A DNA stretch of 64,000 nt, from positions 111,688 to 175,687 of the forward strand of contig CAYYGN010000003.1 in NCBI GenBank assembly GCA_964471595.1, in the 5' to 3' direction. Under the pieces are notes generated by a model that was given only the letters and a program-made list of their open reading frames with translations, ran no database searches and was not told the DNA's origin. The DNA is from JAGNXB01 sp964471595 (GTDB lineage Bacteria; Bacteroidota; Bacteroidia; Chitinophagales; Saprospiraceae). The position numbers and the translations under genes are program-made. Of this stretch, positions 49,774 to 58,442 are shown in pieces; positions within the stretch are counted from its first letter, which is position 1, and each line of letters begins with the position of its first letter.

Positions 49774-50321
49774 AAAGGTTGATTTTTCACCAGGCTGGCG
49801 GGCAGTCGTTGCTGCAGCCAGGCCCGGGCTTTGAACAATTGGGTCTTGGACGTGCTCTCCTGTATGCCGAGCAGTTGTCCGATTTCTTCGTGCGAATAAC
49901 CCTCAATGGCAAACAGGTTGAAGACGGTCCGGTAGCCGGCCGGCATTTCCTGGACCAGGCGGGTTAGCCTTTCGGCATCCAGGTGGTCCGGCCAGGCGGT
50001 AAAGGTCCCGGCGGCATTTTCCGGAACGCCATTGTCCAGTGAGGTAAAGGACAGCTTCCGCTTGCGGAGATACTGCAGGGCCGTACGCAGCACGACCATC
50101 CGGATCCAGCCGCCCAGCGGGCCTTCGCCCCTGAACTTTTCCAGGTCGCGAAAAACGGTGATGAATCCGTCCTGCAACATGTCCTCCGCCTCCTCCCGGC
50201 CATGCGCATAGCGGAGGCACAGGCGAAACATGTCCACCTTGAAACGCTCGTAGAGCGCCTTCTGGGCTTCCGGATTGCCTCGCAGGCATTGCTGTTGCAG
50301 GATGCGGTCCTGTTCGGTCAC
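49770..50321 (-). CDS. ECF-type RNA polymerase sigma-70 factor
   Basis: A 183-residue extracytoplasmic-function sigma factor. Region 2 (about 20-85: MFRLCLRYAHGREEAEDMLQ ... WIRMVVLRTALQYLRKRK) binds core polymerase and the -10 element; region 4 (about 125-178: YSHEEIGQLLGIQESTSKTQ ... ARAWLQQRL) contains the -35-binding helix-turn-helix. Regions 1 and 3 are absent, as usual. It is coupled by a four-base overlap to the membrane-spanning barrel protein, its probable regulator. Its own targets cannot be read from this window. Confidence 0.93.
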   Translation of the reverse strand: MTEQDRILQQQCLRGNPEAQKALYERFKVDMFRLCLRYAHGREEAEDMLQDGFITVFRDLEKFRGEGPLGGWIRMVVLRTALQYLRKRKLSFTSLDNGVPENAAGTFTAWPDHLDAERLTRLVQEMPAGYRTVFNLFAIEGYSHEEIGQLLGIQESTSKTQLFKARAWLQQRLPASLVKNQPL

Positions 50322-50417
50322 ACGTCAGGATATTCCTTTTAAAGGTACCGAAATGCCACAGAAGGTTGTCCGGACCGGATGATTTTTCCCGATTTCCCCT
50401 ACAGGACCCGGTTGTAT

Positions 50418-50425
50418 TACCTTTG
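50418..50425 (+). promoter_or_regulatory. -7 promoter element abutting the dihydrofolate reductase gene
   Basis: TACCTTTG matches TAnnTTTG exactly and ends four bases before the ATG, so transcription would begin at or very near the start codon (leaderless mRNA). Confidence 0.5.
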
Positions 50426-50429
50426 GCGA

Positions 50430-50969
50430 ATGATTATTTCCGCCATCGCAGCCGTGGGTCGCAATCGGGTTATCGGCCATGAAGGCCAGTTGCCCTGGCA
50501 TTTGCCCGCTGATCTCAAGTATTTCAAGAAAGTGACCATGGGTCATCCGGTCATCATGGGCCGGAAGACGTGGGACGCGCTGCCCGCCGGGCCTCTACCG
50601 GGTCGTACCAATATCGTGATCAGCCGCTCCGTCCGCCTCGAACACGAAGGGGCCATGTTGTTTCCTGCGCTGGATCAGGCGCTGGAATGGGCCTATCGCC
50701 AAGGAGTCGGCGAAGTGTTTCTTATCGGCGGTGCGATGATTTATCAGAGCGGTCTGGGGATGACCGACCGTCTTCTTCTGACTGAGGTGGATGCCGACCC
50801 CAAAGGGGATGCCTATTTTCCCGAGATCAGGGAATCCGAGTGGGAAGAAGTCAGCCGTGAAGCCCATCCTGCCGATGCCAAAAATGCACACGCGATGGAA
50901 TTCGTCATTTTCGAACGCCGGAAAAAACGCCGGGAAGGACAAAAGCCGTGGCGGAATTTTGATTATTGA
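50430..50969 (+). CDS. folA: Dihydrofolate reductase
   Basis: NADPH-dependent reduction of dihydrofolate to tetrahydrofolate, needed for thymidylate and purine synthesis. The 179-residue protein shows the family signature ISAIAAVGRNRVIGHEGQLPWHLPAD, the Asp substrate-binding residue in that region, VIMGRKTWDAL, and GEVFLIGGAMIYQ (NADPH site). The start is ATG 50430, giving the standard N-terminus; an upstream in-frame ATG at 50379 would precede the -7 element. No thyA lies beside it. Confidence 0.95.
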   Translation: MIISAIAAVGRNRVIGHEGQLPWHLPADLKYFKKVTMGHPVIMGRKTWDALPAGPLPGRTNIVISRSVRLEHEGAMLFPALDQALEWAYRQGVGEVFLIGGAMIYQSGLGMTDRLLLTEVDADPKGDAYFPEIRESEWEEVSREAHPADAKNAHAMEFVIFERRKKRREGQKPWRNFDY

Positions 50970-51068
50970 AGCGGGAAGTTGCCGCTGCCGTTTCTCAGAA
51001 TCTGCATTGGTCCGGACAAGAGGAAATTGGATACCCTGATTTTACCACAGGAACGCATCCAGGCCCGT

Positions 51069-53021
51069 TCATCGGTTGGAGGAAAGTCGCGAGTCCCATT
51101 CGGTTTTTTTTGGGAACCGGGGCAAACGGTCAGGTCGCGCTGTCATTCCCGTGGTATCCGTCAGGCTATGCAGAAAAACCAGGATATCGGAGATTTCAAT
51201 GGGAGAAAGATCCAGTGGATCGGAGGGAAGGGTTTGATGGGGAATGTTCATGCCCAATCCCTGGCCGCCTCCCCGGTTGTAAAAATCAATCACTTCTTCC
51301 AGGGATTCAAAAATGCCGTTATGCATATATGGACCTGTGAGTGCGGTGTTTCTGACCGTCACTGTTTTGAATGATCCATAATAGAAAGGTGCCTGATCAT
51401 GCGGACGTTGGTTGGCCCATCTCCCTGGGTCTGTATCGGGAATGGGGTGAAGGCTGTCCCGATTGGCGGGTATGCCCAATACTTCGGATTCGGTCTCCGT
51501 ATAAAGTGGAGGAACTGTACCGTTGAATGTCGGAGCGAAATGACAAGTGCCGCATGCTGCTTTGCCCATGAACAGATTGAAGCCGCGCTGTGCATCTTCA
51601 CTTAATTCCTGCCCTTCCCTCCGGACAAAACGGTCAAATGGACTGTTCCATCCGGTCAAGGTACTTACATAGGACGCCAGTGCCTGACTAATGGTGGATT
51701 GGGAAACAAGGGACCCTCCAGAAGTAGGGAAGGCCTCGGCAAAAGCAGAGAGGTATTCCGGACTTTTCTTCAATCGTTCAGAAAGGGTGAAAAAATCCGT
51801 GGCAAATTCTTTTTCGTCCAAGACGACATGTTTGATCTGTCGTTCCAGAAATGATTCGCGGAGATCGAGAAAGTAATGTTCAGCATACACACTGTGGATA
51901 AGGGTAGGCGCATTGCGCAGGGTACGGGAATATCCGTCGAGGGCCATGCTGCGGGACAAGCCATCCGTAAATGCTTTCTCGGGGTGGTGGCAGGACGCGC
52001 AGGACCGGTTCATGTCGCGGGAAAGGATGGGGTCATAAAACAGCCATTTCCCCAATCGGACCCTTGCGTTCCAACCGGCATCCATAACGATACGGCTGTA
52101 ATAAGAGGCATCCAGTATGTCCGGACTGAACAAATTGCCAGCCCGGTGATTGAGCGGCCCGGGAATATGGGGCGTTTCATTCGGGAATTCTATGCCAAGA
52201 CGGGATTGCATGCGGGACAATAAGTCCAAAAGGGGATTCGTGACTGTCATGAGGTAGTTTAGCCTGTCAAAATCCTCAAAGACCGTTTGCTCCGAGAAAA
52301 TTTGTGCCGACCGCTCTGAAAGCTTTTCCAGTTCGGTCACGAGTTCCGGTGTTTTTTGCTCCAGGAGTGGTCGGTAACTGAGCAGTTGACGGAACAACAC
52401 CTGCATGGCTTTTTTCGCTTCGGGGATGGCCATCCCTGAACCGGGGGTATCAAATCCTGTCAATCCGAGGGTAAACACGCGGATAGCCTCCAGGCGACAA
52501 GCTTCCATGACATGCCTGTGCTGGAACGAAAGGCCCGATTGAAAGGTGACCGTGCTTTTGATTTGTTGGTGCAAGGTTTGGACGAGGGCCAAAATATCCT
52601 CAGGCAAAGCTTCCGGGGAGTCGGAGAAAAGTAGTTCGTCAAGGATTTGGATGCCTTCAGGCTCCAGGATATTAATGCCGGGCATGCTCCTGTCGACGGA
52701 GGGTAGCGGCGCCCCATTGATATACCTGCGCACGGCATAGGGATCATAATAATCTACAAATAATTCGACCTGTTTGTAAGCGAGCCGGGTTTGTACATGG
52801 GCAGTGCGCAAGGATTCCAGCGTGACTTCGCCTCTCGCCCATTCTTTCGTGACATGGAGATATCTGGATGCCGTTGACGCCCATTCCGCCAAATCTGCCC
52901 GAAACAGAGACTGGCTTTGCCACAGAATCTCATCAGCCATGGCGACATCCATGTCTTTGCGAAATGAATAACCGCTCATGATGACGAAACCGGCAATCAA
53001 AGAGAGTAGCAGGTGCCTCAT
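51069..53021 (-). CDS. Di-heme cytochrome c peroxidase with N-terminal imelysin-like domain
   Basis: A 650-residue exported protein. Residues ~20-290 resemble the imelysin-like domain seen before peroxidases in Bacteroidota (RLAYKQVELFVDYYDP, YINGAPLPSV). The peroxidase part has two haem c sites: CASCHH (first Cys residue 341) and CGTCHF (first Cys residue 490), with the intermediate MDGL/FFTLSE-type region and a closing FLHSLTD. Such enzymes reduce hydrogen peroxide using cytochrome electrons in the periplasm. It follows the PhoX-like gene by 78 bases on the same strand. The reductant and the imelysin function are unknown. Confidence 0.85.
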   Translation of the reverse strand: MRHLLLSLIAGFVIMSGYSFRKDMDVAMADEILWQSQSLFRADLAEWASTASRYLHVTKEWARGEVTLESLRTAHVQTRLAYKQVELFVDYYDPYAVRRYINGAPLPSVDRSMPGINILEPEGIQILDELLFSDSPEALPEDILALVQTLHQQIKSTVTFQSGLSFQHRHVMEACRLEAIRVFTLGLTGFDTPGSGMAIPEAKKAMQVLFRQLLSYRPLLEQKTPELVTELEKLSERSAQIFSEQTVFEDFDRLNYLMTVTNPLLDLLSRMQSRLGIEFPNETPHIPGPLNHRAGNLFSPDILDASYYSRIVMDAGWNARVRLGKWLFYDPILSRDMNRSCASCHHPEKAFTDGLSRSMALDGYSRTLRNAPTLIHSVYAEHYFLDLRESFLERQIKHVVLDEKEFATDFFTLSERLKKSPEYLSAFAEAFPTSGGSLVSQSTISQALASYVSTLTGWNSPFDRFVRREGQELSEDAQRGFNLFMGKAACGTCHFAPTFNGTVPPLYTETESEVLGIPANRDSLHPIPDTDPGRWANQRPHDQAPFYYGSFKTVTVRNTALTGPYMHNGIFESLEEVIDFYNRGGGQGLGMNIPHQTLPSDPLDLSPIEISDILVFLHSLTDTTGMTARPDRLPRFPKKTEWDSRLSSNR

Positions 53022-53099
53022 TTTGAAAAATTTTTCGGAGGAAAAAGGAGCGGCAATCCAGAGGACTGCCGCTCGGAGGATAACAACTAATGAAATGGC

Positions 53100-54986
53100 T
53101 TACTGCACAATGAGTTTGGTGACTTCGCCCTCCAGGGTTTGGATGAAATACGTGCCTGGATTCAGACCGTACACATCGAACTGGTCAACCTGGCGGAATA
53201 CGCGAACACGCTGGCCGGATTCGTTGTATAATGCGACATCCGTCTGTTTGTTCATATGGACCCGGCGGGTGGTGGGATTAGGAAAGATCTGGAAGCTACT
53301 GTTATTCTCCCAGGTAGGGCCCTCCAATCCGGTCACCGTCAATTGGTCAAATCCGTGAATGGCAAAGGTGAGCGAGTGATTGAACGGAAATGCCAGGTTG
53401 GAATTCGGGTGTTGGGAATTCATAAGGAGGGATTTCCCGTCCGGCGTCATGACACAACCTGTTATTTCTGCTCCTACCGGGGTCGCGGACAACCGGATGA
53501 GATCATCCAATGTGGGATTTTCCACAGACAGGTTGAGCAGGAATACTTCGCACATTATTTGTGTAGTGCCGGCGGGCATACGTCCAAAGGAAGCGCCGTT
53601 CAGGTCTTCCTCGATGACGAGGAATGACTGACCATCAATGGTGATAACGGCCACACCGTCCGGGTTGGATAAATGCGTTGCCGGATAATTGGCTTCGTCC
53701 GGACTGACAGCGTATTCCGGTCCGCCTTCCAACAGGACAGTTACCTCATCCGTTGCCGGATCATATTGGAGGACACGGCCGTAATAATCGCGGTAACCCG
53801 GATCCGTTGCTCCTGCAAGCCCTTTGTTCAAAGCGCGTTGTGTATGATGAGCCGCCATCACGCCGCCTGCATTCACACCACCGGTAAAGCCGTTAACGGG
53901 ATTGTCATTTCCGGTTTCGGTCATGTAGACAATGCCTGTTGCAGGATCCATGGTTACCCATTCTATCCGGTTGAATATAGTGGCGCCGACAGTCATGGCT
54001 TCTTCCAGAAAATTCAACATCCGGGCCGGATCCGTGTTGTCGATTTCCACCCATTTGTTGACGGCATCCTGTTTGTACACATACGTCTTGCCAAGGGTGA
54101 AATCACCGGGTGTGTCTGCTACAAACTTTACCCAGGGCGCGGGAGTCCCGTCTATCCCCAGATAAACGGTGCGGTTGTCGGCAGCGATCACACCGCCTTC
54201 AAAGCCCTGACGACCCCAATTGTATTGCTTGCGAATGGCCTTTGCCTCGCGAGGATCCACCTCTACCATCCAGTTGAAATTTTCGAACTTCCTGACGGTC
54301 AATCCGTCAAATCCGGGAATGTCGCTGCTAATGGTGTAATCCGAAGTGTCGCGTACACCTTGATTGGATACCGTACCCGGCGATTTGGGAAGCCATGAAC
54401 TGGAGGTTGGCGCCCGGAAGTTGCCGCTGTTGATCGAGGCATTGTTGCCCTGGAACCATTCCTCGGCTGTCCAGATCCTTCCGTCAACCATGGATGTGAT
54501 GCCCCCGCAATTCATTCCCGTTTCTCCAACGGTATTGACAAAGTCCACATTGAAGAAATGCCCTTTACGACCATCGGCCAATTGCTGTTCGGCAACCACG
54601 AGATTGCCGGTGGCAGGATCCCGCTGGACTGCAAATACGGTCATCCCGCCTCCGTCGCCAATCCGGTTGTCCTGATAAATCATCTCATGATTGACAGAGA
54701 CCCACCCCAGAAATTGACCCGTAGAGTCTGGGGTGAATCCGATGAAGTCATGCCATTCCTTGGCTATGGCAATGGCGGCTTCATTGCCATAGGTGGGCGT
54801 GGTCTGCACGATATCGTGCCCACCCACAAAGAGTACCTGCATTTGCAGGGGAGAAGGCGGCAGGAGAACCTGAACAGGCTGATAGCCTGCAGGAATCTGC
54901 AAGGTTTCATCAAAGAGGTCGTTCTGGGCCTGGACCGCAAACATGCCGGCAACCATAAGGAGCGGCAGGAGTACATACTTTTTCAT
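53100..54986 (-). CDS. PhoX-like phosphatase (DUF839) with T9SS type A sorting domain
   Basis: A 628-residue exported protein. Signal peptide residues 1-20 (ending VQAQ). The body matches the PhoX/DUF839 family of calcium/iron-dependent alkaline phosphatases: VNHEMIYQDNRIGDGGGM, NCGGITSMVDGRIWTAEEW, the central EVDPREAKAIRKQYNWGRQG and the ATHLSNPDGVAVI segment. The last ~75 residues are a T9SS type A sorting domain (FQIFPNPTTRRVHM), so it is secreted or surface-attached rather than Tat-exported as in Pseudomonas. It is the first gene of the pair with the di-heme peroxidase. No Pho-box was recognised upstream. Confidence 0.87.
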   Translation of the reverse strand: MKKYVLLPLLMVAGMFAVQAQNDLFDETLQIPAGYQPVQVLLPPSPLQMQVLFVGGHDIVQTTPTYGNEAAIAIAKEWHDFIGFTPDSTGQFLGWVSVNHEMIYQDNRIGDGGGMTVFAVQRDPATGNLVVAEQQLADGRKGHFFNVDFVNTVGETGMNCGGITSMVDGRIWTAEEWFQGNNASINSGNFRAPTSSSWLPKSPGTVSNQGVRDTSDYTISSDIPGFDGLTVRKFENFNWMVEVDPREAKAIRKQYNWGRQGFEGGVIAADNRTVYLGIDGTPAPWVKFVADTPGDFTLGKTYVYKQDAVNKWVEIDNTDPARMLNFLEEAMTVGATIFNRIEWVTMDPATGIVYMTETGNDNPVNGFTGGVNAGGVMAAHHTQRALNKGLAGATDPGYRDYYGRVLQYDPATDEVTVLLEGGPEYAVSPDEANYPATHLSNPDGVAVITIDGQSFLVIEEDLNGASFGRMPAGTTQIMCEVFLLNLSVENPTLDDLIRLSATPVGAEITGCVMTPDGKSLLMNSQHPNSNLAFPFNHSLTFAIHGFDQLTVTGLEGPTWENNSSFQIFPNPTTRRVHMNKQTDVALYNESGQRVRVFRQVDQFDVYGLNPGTYFIQTLEGEVTKLIVQ

Positions 54987-55240
54987 TTCGGGTAGGATTT
55001 ATTTACCCGCAAATGTCCCGCCCCGATGTTACCTGATGATAAACGGATCGTGAATTATCCCTGAATCGCGTTAGGGGAGTATGAAGTTTCTGTCAACAGC
55101 AAATGAAGGCATAAAAAAACGTGTCCCGGACTTGGGCTTTTTTCAACAGCGTTGGATCCGGGGAGTCTTTCCTGTCCTGGTTCAGAACTCTCTTCAGAAA
55201 GACAGAAATTGCATTGCCGGCGGAAGCCGGACCTCAGCCA

Positions 55241-56464
55241 TTACCCCAACCTGCGATTGAGCTCCCGGTCCAACGCATCGAGAAATTCCTCCGTGGTGAG
55301 ATAGTGCTCCGGACGGGTGTCGTTGCCATAAATACAAACCGCCAGATCCTTGGTCATCTGGCCGCTTTCTACCGTGTCGATGCATACCGCTTCCAGCGTT
55401 TCGCAGAATCGGATCAGCTCCGGGTTTTGGTCCAGTTTCCCGCGGTGCATCAGTCCCCGGGTCCAGGCAAAAATACTGGCGATGGGATTGGTGCTGGTTT
55501 TCTTTCCTTGTTGATGCATCCGGAAGTGCCGGGTCACCGTCCCGTGGGCTGCTTCGGCCTCCACCGTCTTGCCATCCGGCGTCACCAGCACAGAGGTCAT
55601 CAGTCCAAGGGATCCGAAACCCTGGGCCACAGTGTCACTTTGCACGTCACCGTCGTAATTTTTGCAGGCCCATACGAAGTTGCCGTTCCATTTCAGGGCA
55701 GATGCCACCATGTCATCAATGAGACGATGCTCGTAGGTGATTCCGGCGGCATCCATCTGCATCTTGAATTCGGTGTCGTACACCTCCTGGAAAATGTCTT
55801 TGAACCGGCCGTCGTATTTTTTGAGAATCGTGTTCTTGGTACTCAGGTACAGCGGCCATCCTTTGGAAAGTGCCTGGTTGAAGCAGGAACGCGCAAAGCC
55901 GTAGATGCTCTCGTCCGTATTGTACATGGCGAGGGCGACACCGTCCCCCTTGAAGTCGTACACATCGAAGGACTGTATCGTGCCGTCTTCCCCTTCGAAA
56001 GTGATGGTCAGCTTGCCCTTGCCTTTCGTCACAAAATCGGTAGCGCGGTACTGGTCGCCAAAGGCGTGGCGGCCGATGCATATGGGCGCGGTCCAGTTGG
56101 GCACAAGCCGCGGGATATTGCTGCAGACGATGGGCTCGCGAAATACCGTGCCGCCCAAAATGTTGCGGATGGTCCCGTTGGGGCTCTTCCACATTTTCTT
56201 CAGACCGAATTCCTCTACACGGGCTTCGTCCGGGGTGATCGTGGCGCATTTGATACCCACGTTGTACTTCTTGATGGCTTCGGCGGCCTCCACGGTCACC
56301 TGGTCATCGGTAGCATCGCGGTGTTCCATCCCCAGATCGAAATACCGGATGTCAATTTCCAGATAGGGCAGGATCAGTTTTTCCTTGATAAATGCCCAGA
56401 TGATGCGGGTCATCTCGTCACCGTCCAGCTCCACGACAGGCTGGGCCACCTTGATTTTTGCCAT
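55241..56464 (-). CDS. icd: NADP-dependent isocitrate dehydrogenase (eukaryotic-type)
   Basis: TCA-cycle enzyme converting isocitrate to 2-oxoglutarate with NADP+. The 407-residue sequence matches the homodimeric, eukaryote-like subgroup: ELDGDEMTRIIWAFIKE at the N-terminus, SPNGTIRNILGGTVFREPI (isocitrate phosphorylation/substrate loop), YDGRFKDIFQEVY, the metal-binding Asp residues in RLIDDMVASALKW and CKNYDGDVQSD, and AAHGTVTRH (cofactor region). It is monocistronic by context, with its own promoter element. The region 54987-55240 downstream shows no gene. Confidence 0.95.
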   Translation of the reverse strand: MAKIKVAQPVVELDGDEMTRIIWAFIKEKLILPYLEIDIRYFDLGMEHRDATDDQVTVEAAEAIKKYNVGIKCATITPDEARVEEFGLKKMWKSPNGTIRNILGGTVFREPIVCSNIPRLVPNWTAPICIGRHAFGDQYRATDFVTKGKGKLTITFEGEDGTIQSFDVYDFKGDGVALAMYNTDESIYGFARSCFNQALSKGWPLYLSTKNTILKKYDGRFKDIFQEVYDTEFKMQMDAAGITYEHRLIDDMVASALKWNGNFVWACKNYDGDVQSDTVAQGFGSLGLMTSVLVTPDGKTVEAEAAHGTVTRHFRMHQQGKKTSTNPIASIFAWTRGLMHRGKLDQNPELIRFCETLEAVCIDTVESGQMTKDLAVCIYGNDTRPEHYLTTEEFLDALDRELNRRLG

Positions 56465-56493
56465 TTCAATGCAGGATTTTCGTCAGAAAGGCG

Positions 56494-56501
56494 CAAAGAT
56501 A
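56494..56501 (-). promoter_or_regulatory. -7 promoter element for icd
   Basis: The minus strand reads TATCTTTG (TAnnTTTG), about 30 bases before the icd ATG. Confidence 0.6.
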
Positions 56502-56600
56502 GGGATTATCCGACGCGCTGGAGAGGACTGTCCGAAGAAAATGAGAGCCGGCTTGCCGGAATTCGGGCCGCAAATGCTAATTTGGAGCCAAATACGGAAG

Positions 56601-57200
56601 ATGATGCAGTGGCGAAGGGCAACCCTTTTGACGATGCTCTGGGTGTCGTCCGTCCTTGCGCTGCCGGCCCAGCACACCTTTACGGTGTCCGTTGCCCAGC
56701 ACGCGATCTCATTGCCCGGCGGCAGTTTCAATGCCCCCTTCCATCCCGGCATTGATGCCGGGTGGTGGTGGCAGGTCCGCACGGGCCGTCGGTGGTCGCA
56801 GGGGCTCACGGCACGCGCCGGGTATTTCCACCAGCGCCTCGTTCACCACGGCGTCCAGCTCTTCGGCGAGTACACCTGGCATTACCGGTTCCTCCCCGGA
56901 TTGCTGGCCGGTATGGGTGGCGGATTGGGATATCTGCACACCTTCGAACAGCACGACATCTTCCGGTTGACCTCCGACGGCACCTATGAACGGACCGGCC
57001 GCTGGGGCAAACCTCATGTCCAGGCATCCGCCGTGGTCAGCATCCAGGCCGCCCCGCCGGATTGGAAAGTAAGACCCTTTCTGCTGTACCGGTTTCGTGT
57101 CATGTCTCCTTTTGTGAAGGAATATGTCCCCTTCCTTCCCGCCACCTCCCTGCATCTGGGTGTGATGTTTGATCTCACCTTTCAACGTCCTGCATCATGA
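56601..57200 (+). CDS. Small outer-membrane beta-barrel protein
   Basis: A 199-residue exported protein with a signal peptide (residues 1-22, ending ALPAQ). The mature part is a series of short aromatic-rich strands (GWWWQVRTGRRWSQGLTARAG, YTWHYRFLPGLLAGMGGGLG, RPFLLYRFRVMSPF) typical of eight- to ten-stranded outer-membrane barrels. Function unknown. ATG 56601 (or 56604) begins the signal peptide; the frame is open upstream to 56385 but that part is not signal-like. It overlaps the serine hydrolase gene by four bases (ATGA) and is translationally coupled to it. Confidence 0.75.
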   Translation: MMQWRRATLLTMLWVSSVLALPAQHTFTVSVAQHAISLPGGSFNAPFHPGIDAGWWWQVRTGRRWSQGLTARAGYFHQRLVHHGVQLFGEYTWHYRFLPGLLAGMGGGLGYLHTFEQHDIFRLTSDGTYERTGRWGKPHVQASAVVSIQAAPPDWKVRPFLLYRFRVMSPFVKEYVPFLPATSLHLGVMFDLTFQRPAS

Positions 57201-58396
57201 GATACGCGGCTGCAACATGGCTTTTGTGGGTGGGACTGGTCCTTGGCGGGTGCCAAAAGGCCGACATCCCGCCTTCTTCTCCGTGTGCCTGGATTCCGGA
57301 TCCGGCACATGCCCAGCATCCCAAGGCGGCGGTATATCAAGGCATCCTCGACACGTATGTGGCCAAGGGACTTCCCGGCATCACGCTTTTTATCGAGGAT
57401 TCCAGCGGGATATGGGTGGGCAGCGCAGGAATGGCAGATATTGACCGCGGGGTGCCCTTCCGGCCCTGCACGGTTTCCAAGGTGGCCAGCATCACCAAAA
57501 TGATGGTGGGCTCCCTGACCATGCTCCTGGTGGAAGACGGGCTTGTACGGCTGGACGATGTCATCGATCCCTGGTTGCCCGAAGAAATCCTTCGCGAGGT
57601 GGAAAATACGCGGGGCGCCACTGTCCGCCAACTCATGCAGCACACCACGGGGATTTATGACATCATCGCCGACAACGGATTCTATCTCGGGGTACTGAAT
57701 AATCCCGATCACCACTGGTCATCCGGCGATCTGATCCGTTATGCCTACGGAAAAAACGCCGTTTTTCCACAAGGCACCAGTTGCCGGTATTCCAATACCA
57801 ATACCCTGTTGCTGGGTATGGTGCTCGACGCCATTCTGGGTCAACCCCATCCGCAGGTGCTGCGTGAACGGATTCTGGATCCGCTGGGCATGCACGACAC
57901 GTGGTATTACCACCATGATAAATTGCCTGCCCACACGGCACAGGGTTATTACGATTTGTACAACAACGGCACGATCGTCAATGTGACCAATTTCAATACG
58001 GGAAGTGGCAACGGATATGGAGGCATGTTCTCCAATGTGTTCGACCTCGCCATTTTCCTGAAGGCCTTGCTGGTGGATCGCACCCTCCTTTCCGGGGCCA
58101 GCCTGGACGAAATGCAACAGTTCATTCCGGAATCGGATCCCGACGATCCGGCCAACGATCTGTATCTCGGCGCCGGCATCATGCAGCGTTGGTTCAATCA
58201 AACGGTGGGCTCACCGGATTTCGGCATCGGCCATACGGGTCGTGACCTGGCGTACAGCGCCAACAGTTTTTATTTTCCGAATCACCAGACGATCTGTTGT
58301 TTTCTGGTGAATTACGGCACCAATGGAGAGAGTGATTTGAAAGACACTTTTTTTGAATTCCAGGGAGCCGTTACGGATGTTGTTGTGGGCCGTTGA
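57197..58396 (+). CDS. Beta-lactamase-fold serine hydrolase lipoprotein (class C-like)
   Basis: A 399-residue lipoprotein (lipobox LGGC at residues 16-19). It has the serine hydrolase motifs S98-x-x-K101 (SITK), Tyr in CRYSNTN (Y-x-N) and GHTGRD as the KTG equivalent. Such proteins include class C beta-lactamases, esterases and peptidases; without more, the substrate (peptide, ester or beta-lactam) is unknown. It is coupled to the small outer-membrane barrel upstream. Confidence 0.87.
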   Translation: MRYAAATWLLWVGLVLGGCQKADIPPSSPCAWIPDPAHAQHPKAAVYQGILDTYVAKGLPGITLFIEDSSGIWVGSAGMADIDRGVPFRPCTVSKVASITKMMVGSLTMLLVEDGLVRLDDVIDPWLPEEILREVENTRGATVRQLMQHTTGIYDIIADNGFYLGVLNNPDHHWSSGDLIRYAYGKNAVFPQGTSCRYSNTNTLLLGMVLDAILGQPHPQVLRERILDPLGMHDTWYYHHDKLPAHTAQGYYDLYNNGTIVNVTNFNTGSGNGYGGMFSNVFDLAIFLKALLVDRTLLSGASLDEMQQFIPESDPDDPANDLYLGAGIMQRWFNQTVGSPDFGIGHTGRDLAYSANSFYFPNHQTICCFLVNYGTNGESDLKDTFFEFQGAVTDVVVGR

Positions 58397-58442
58397 GCTT
58401 TTGAATCAATCATCCTTGTCCCGATGGGAAACCAGGGATTTT

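Noticed and set aside
55121..56755. A 544-codon open frame on the plus strand
   Set aside because: It is antisense to the well-conserved icd gene; long shadow frames are expected opposite GC-rich coding sequence, and its translation resembles no family.
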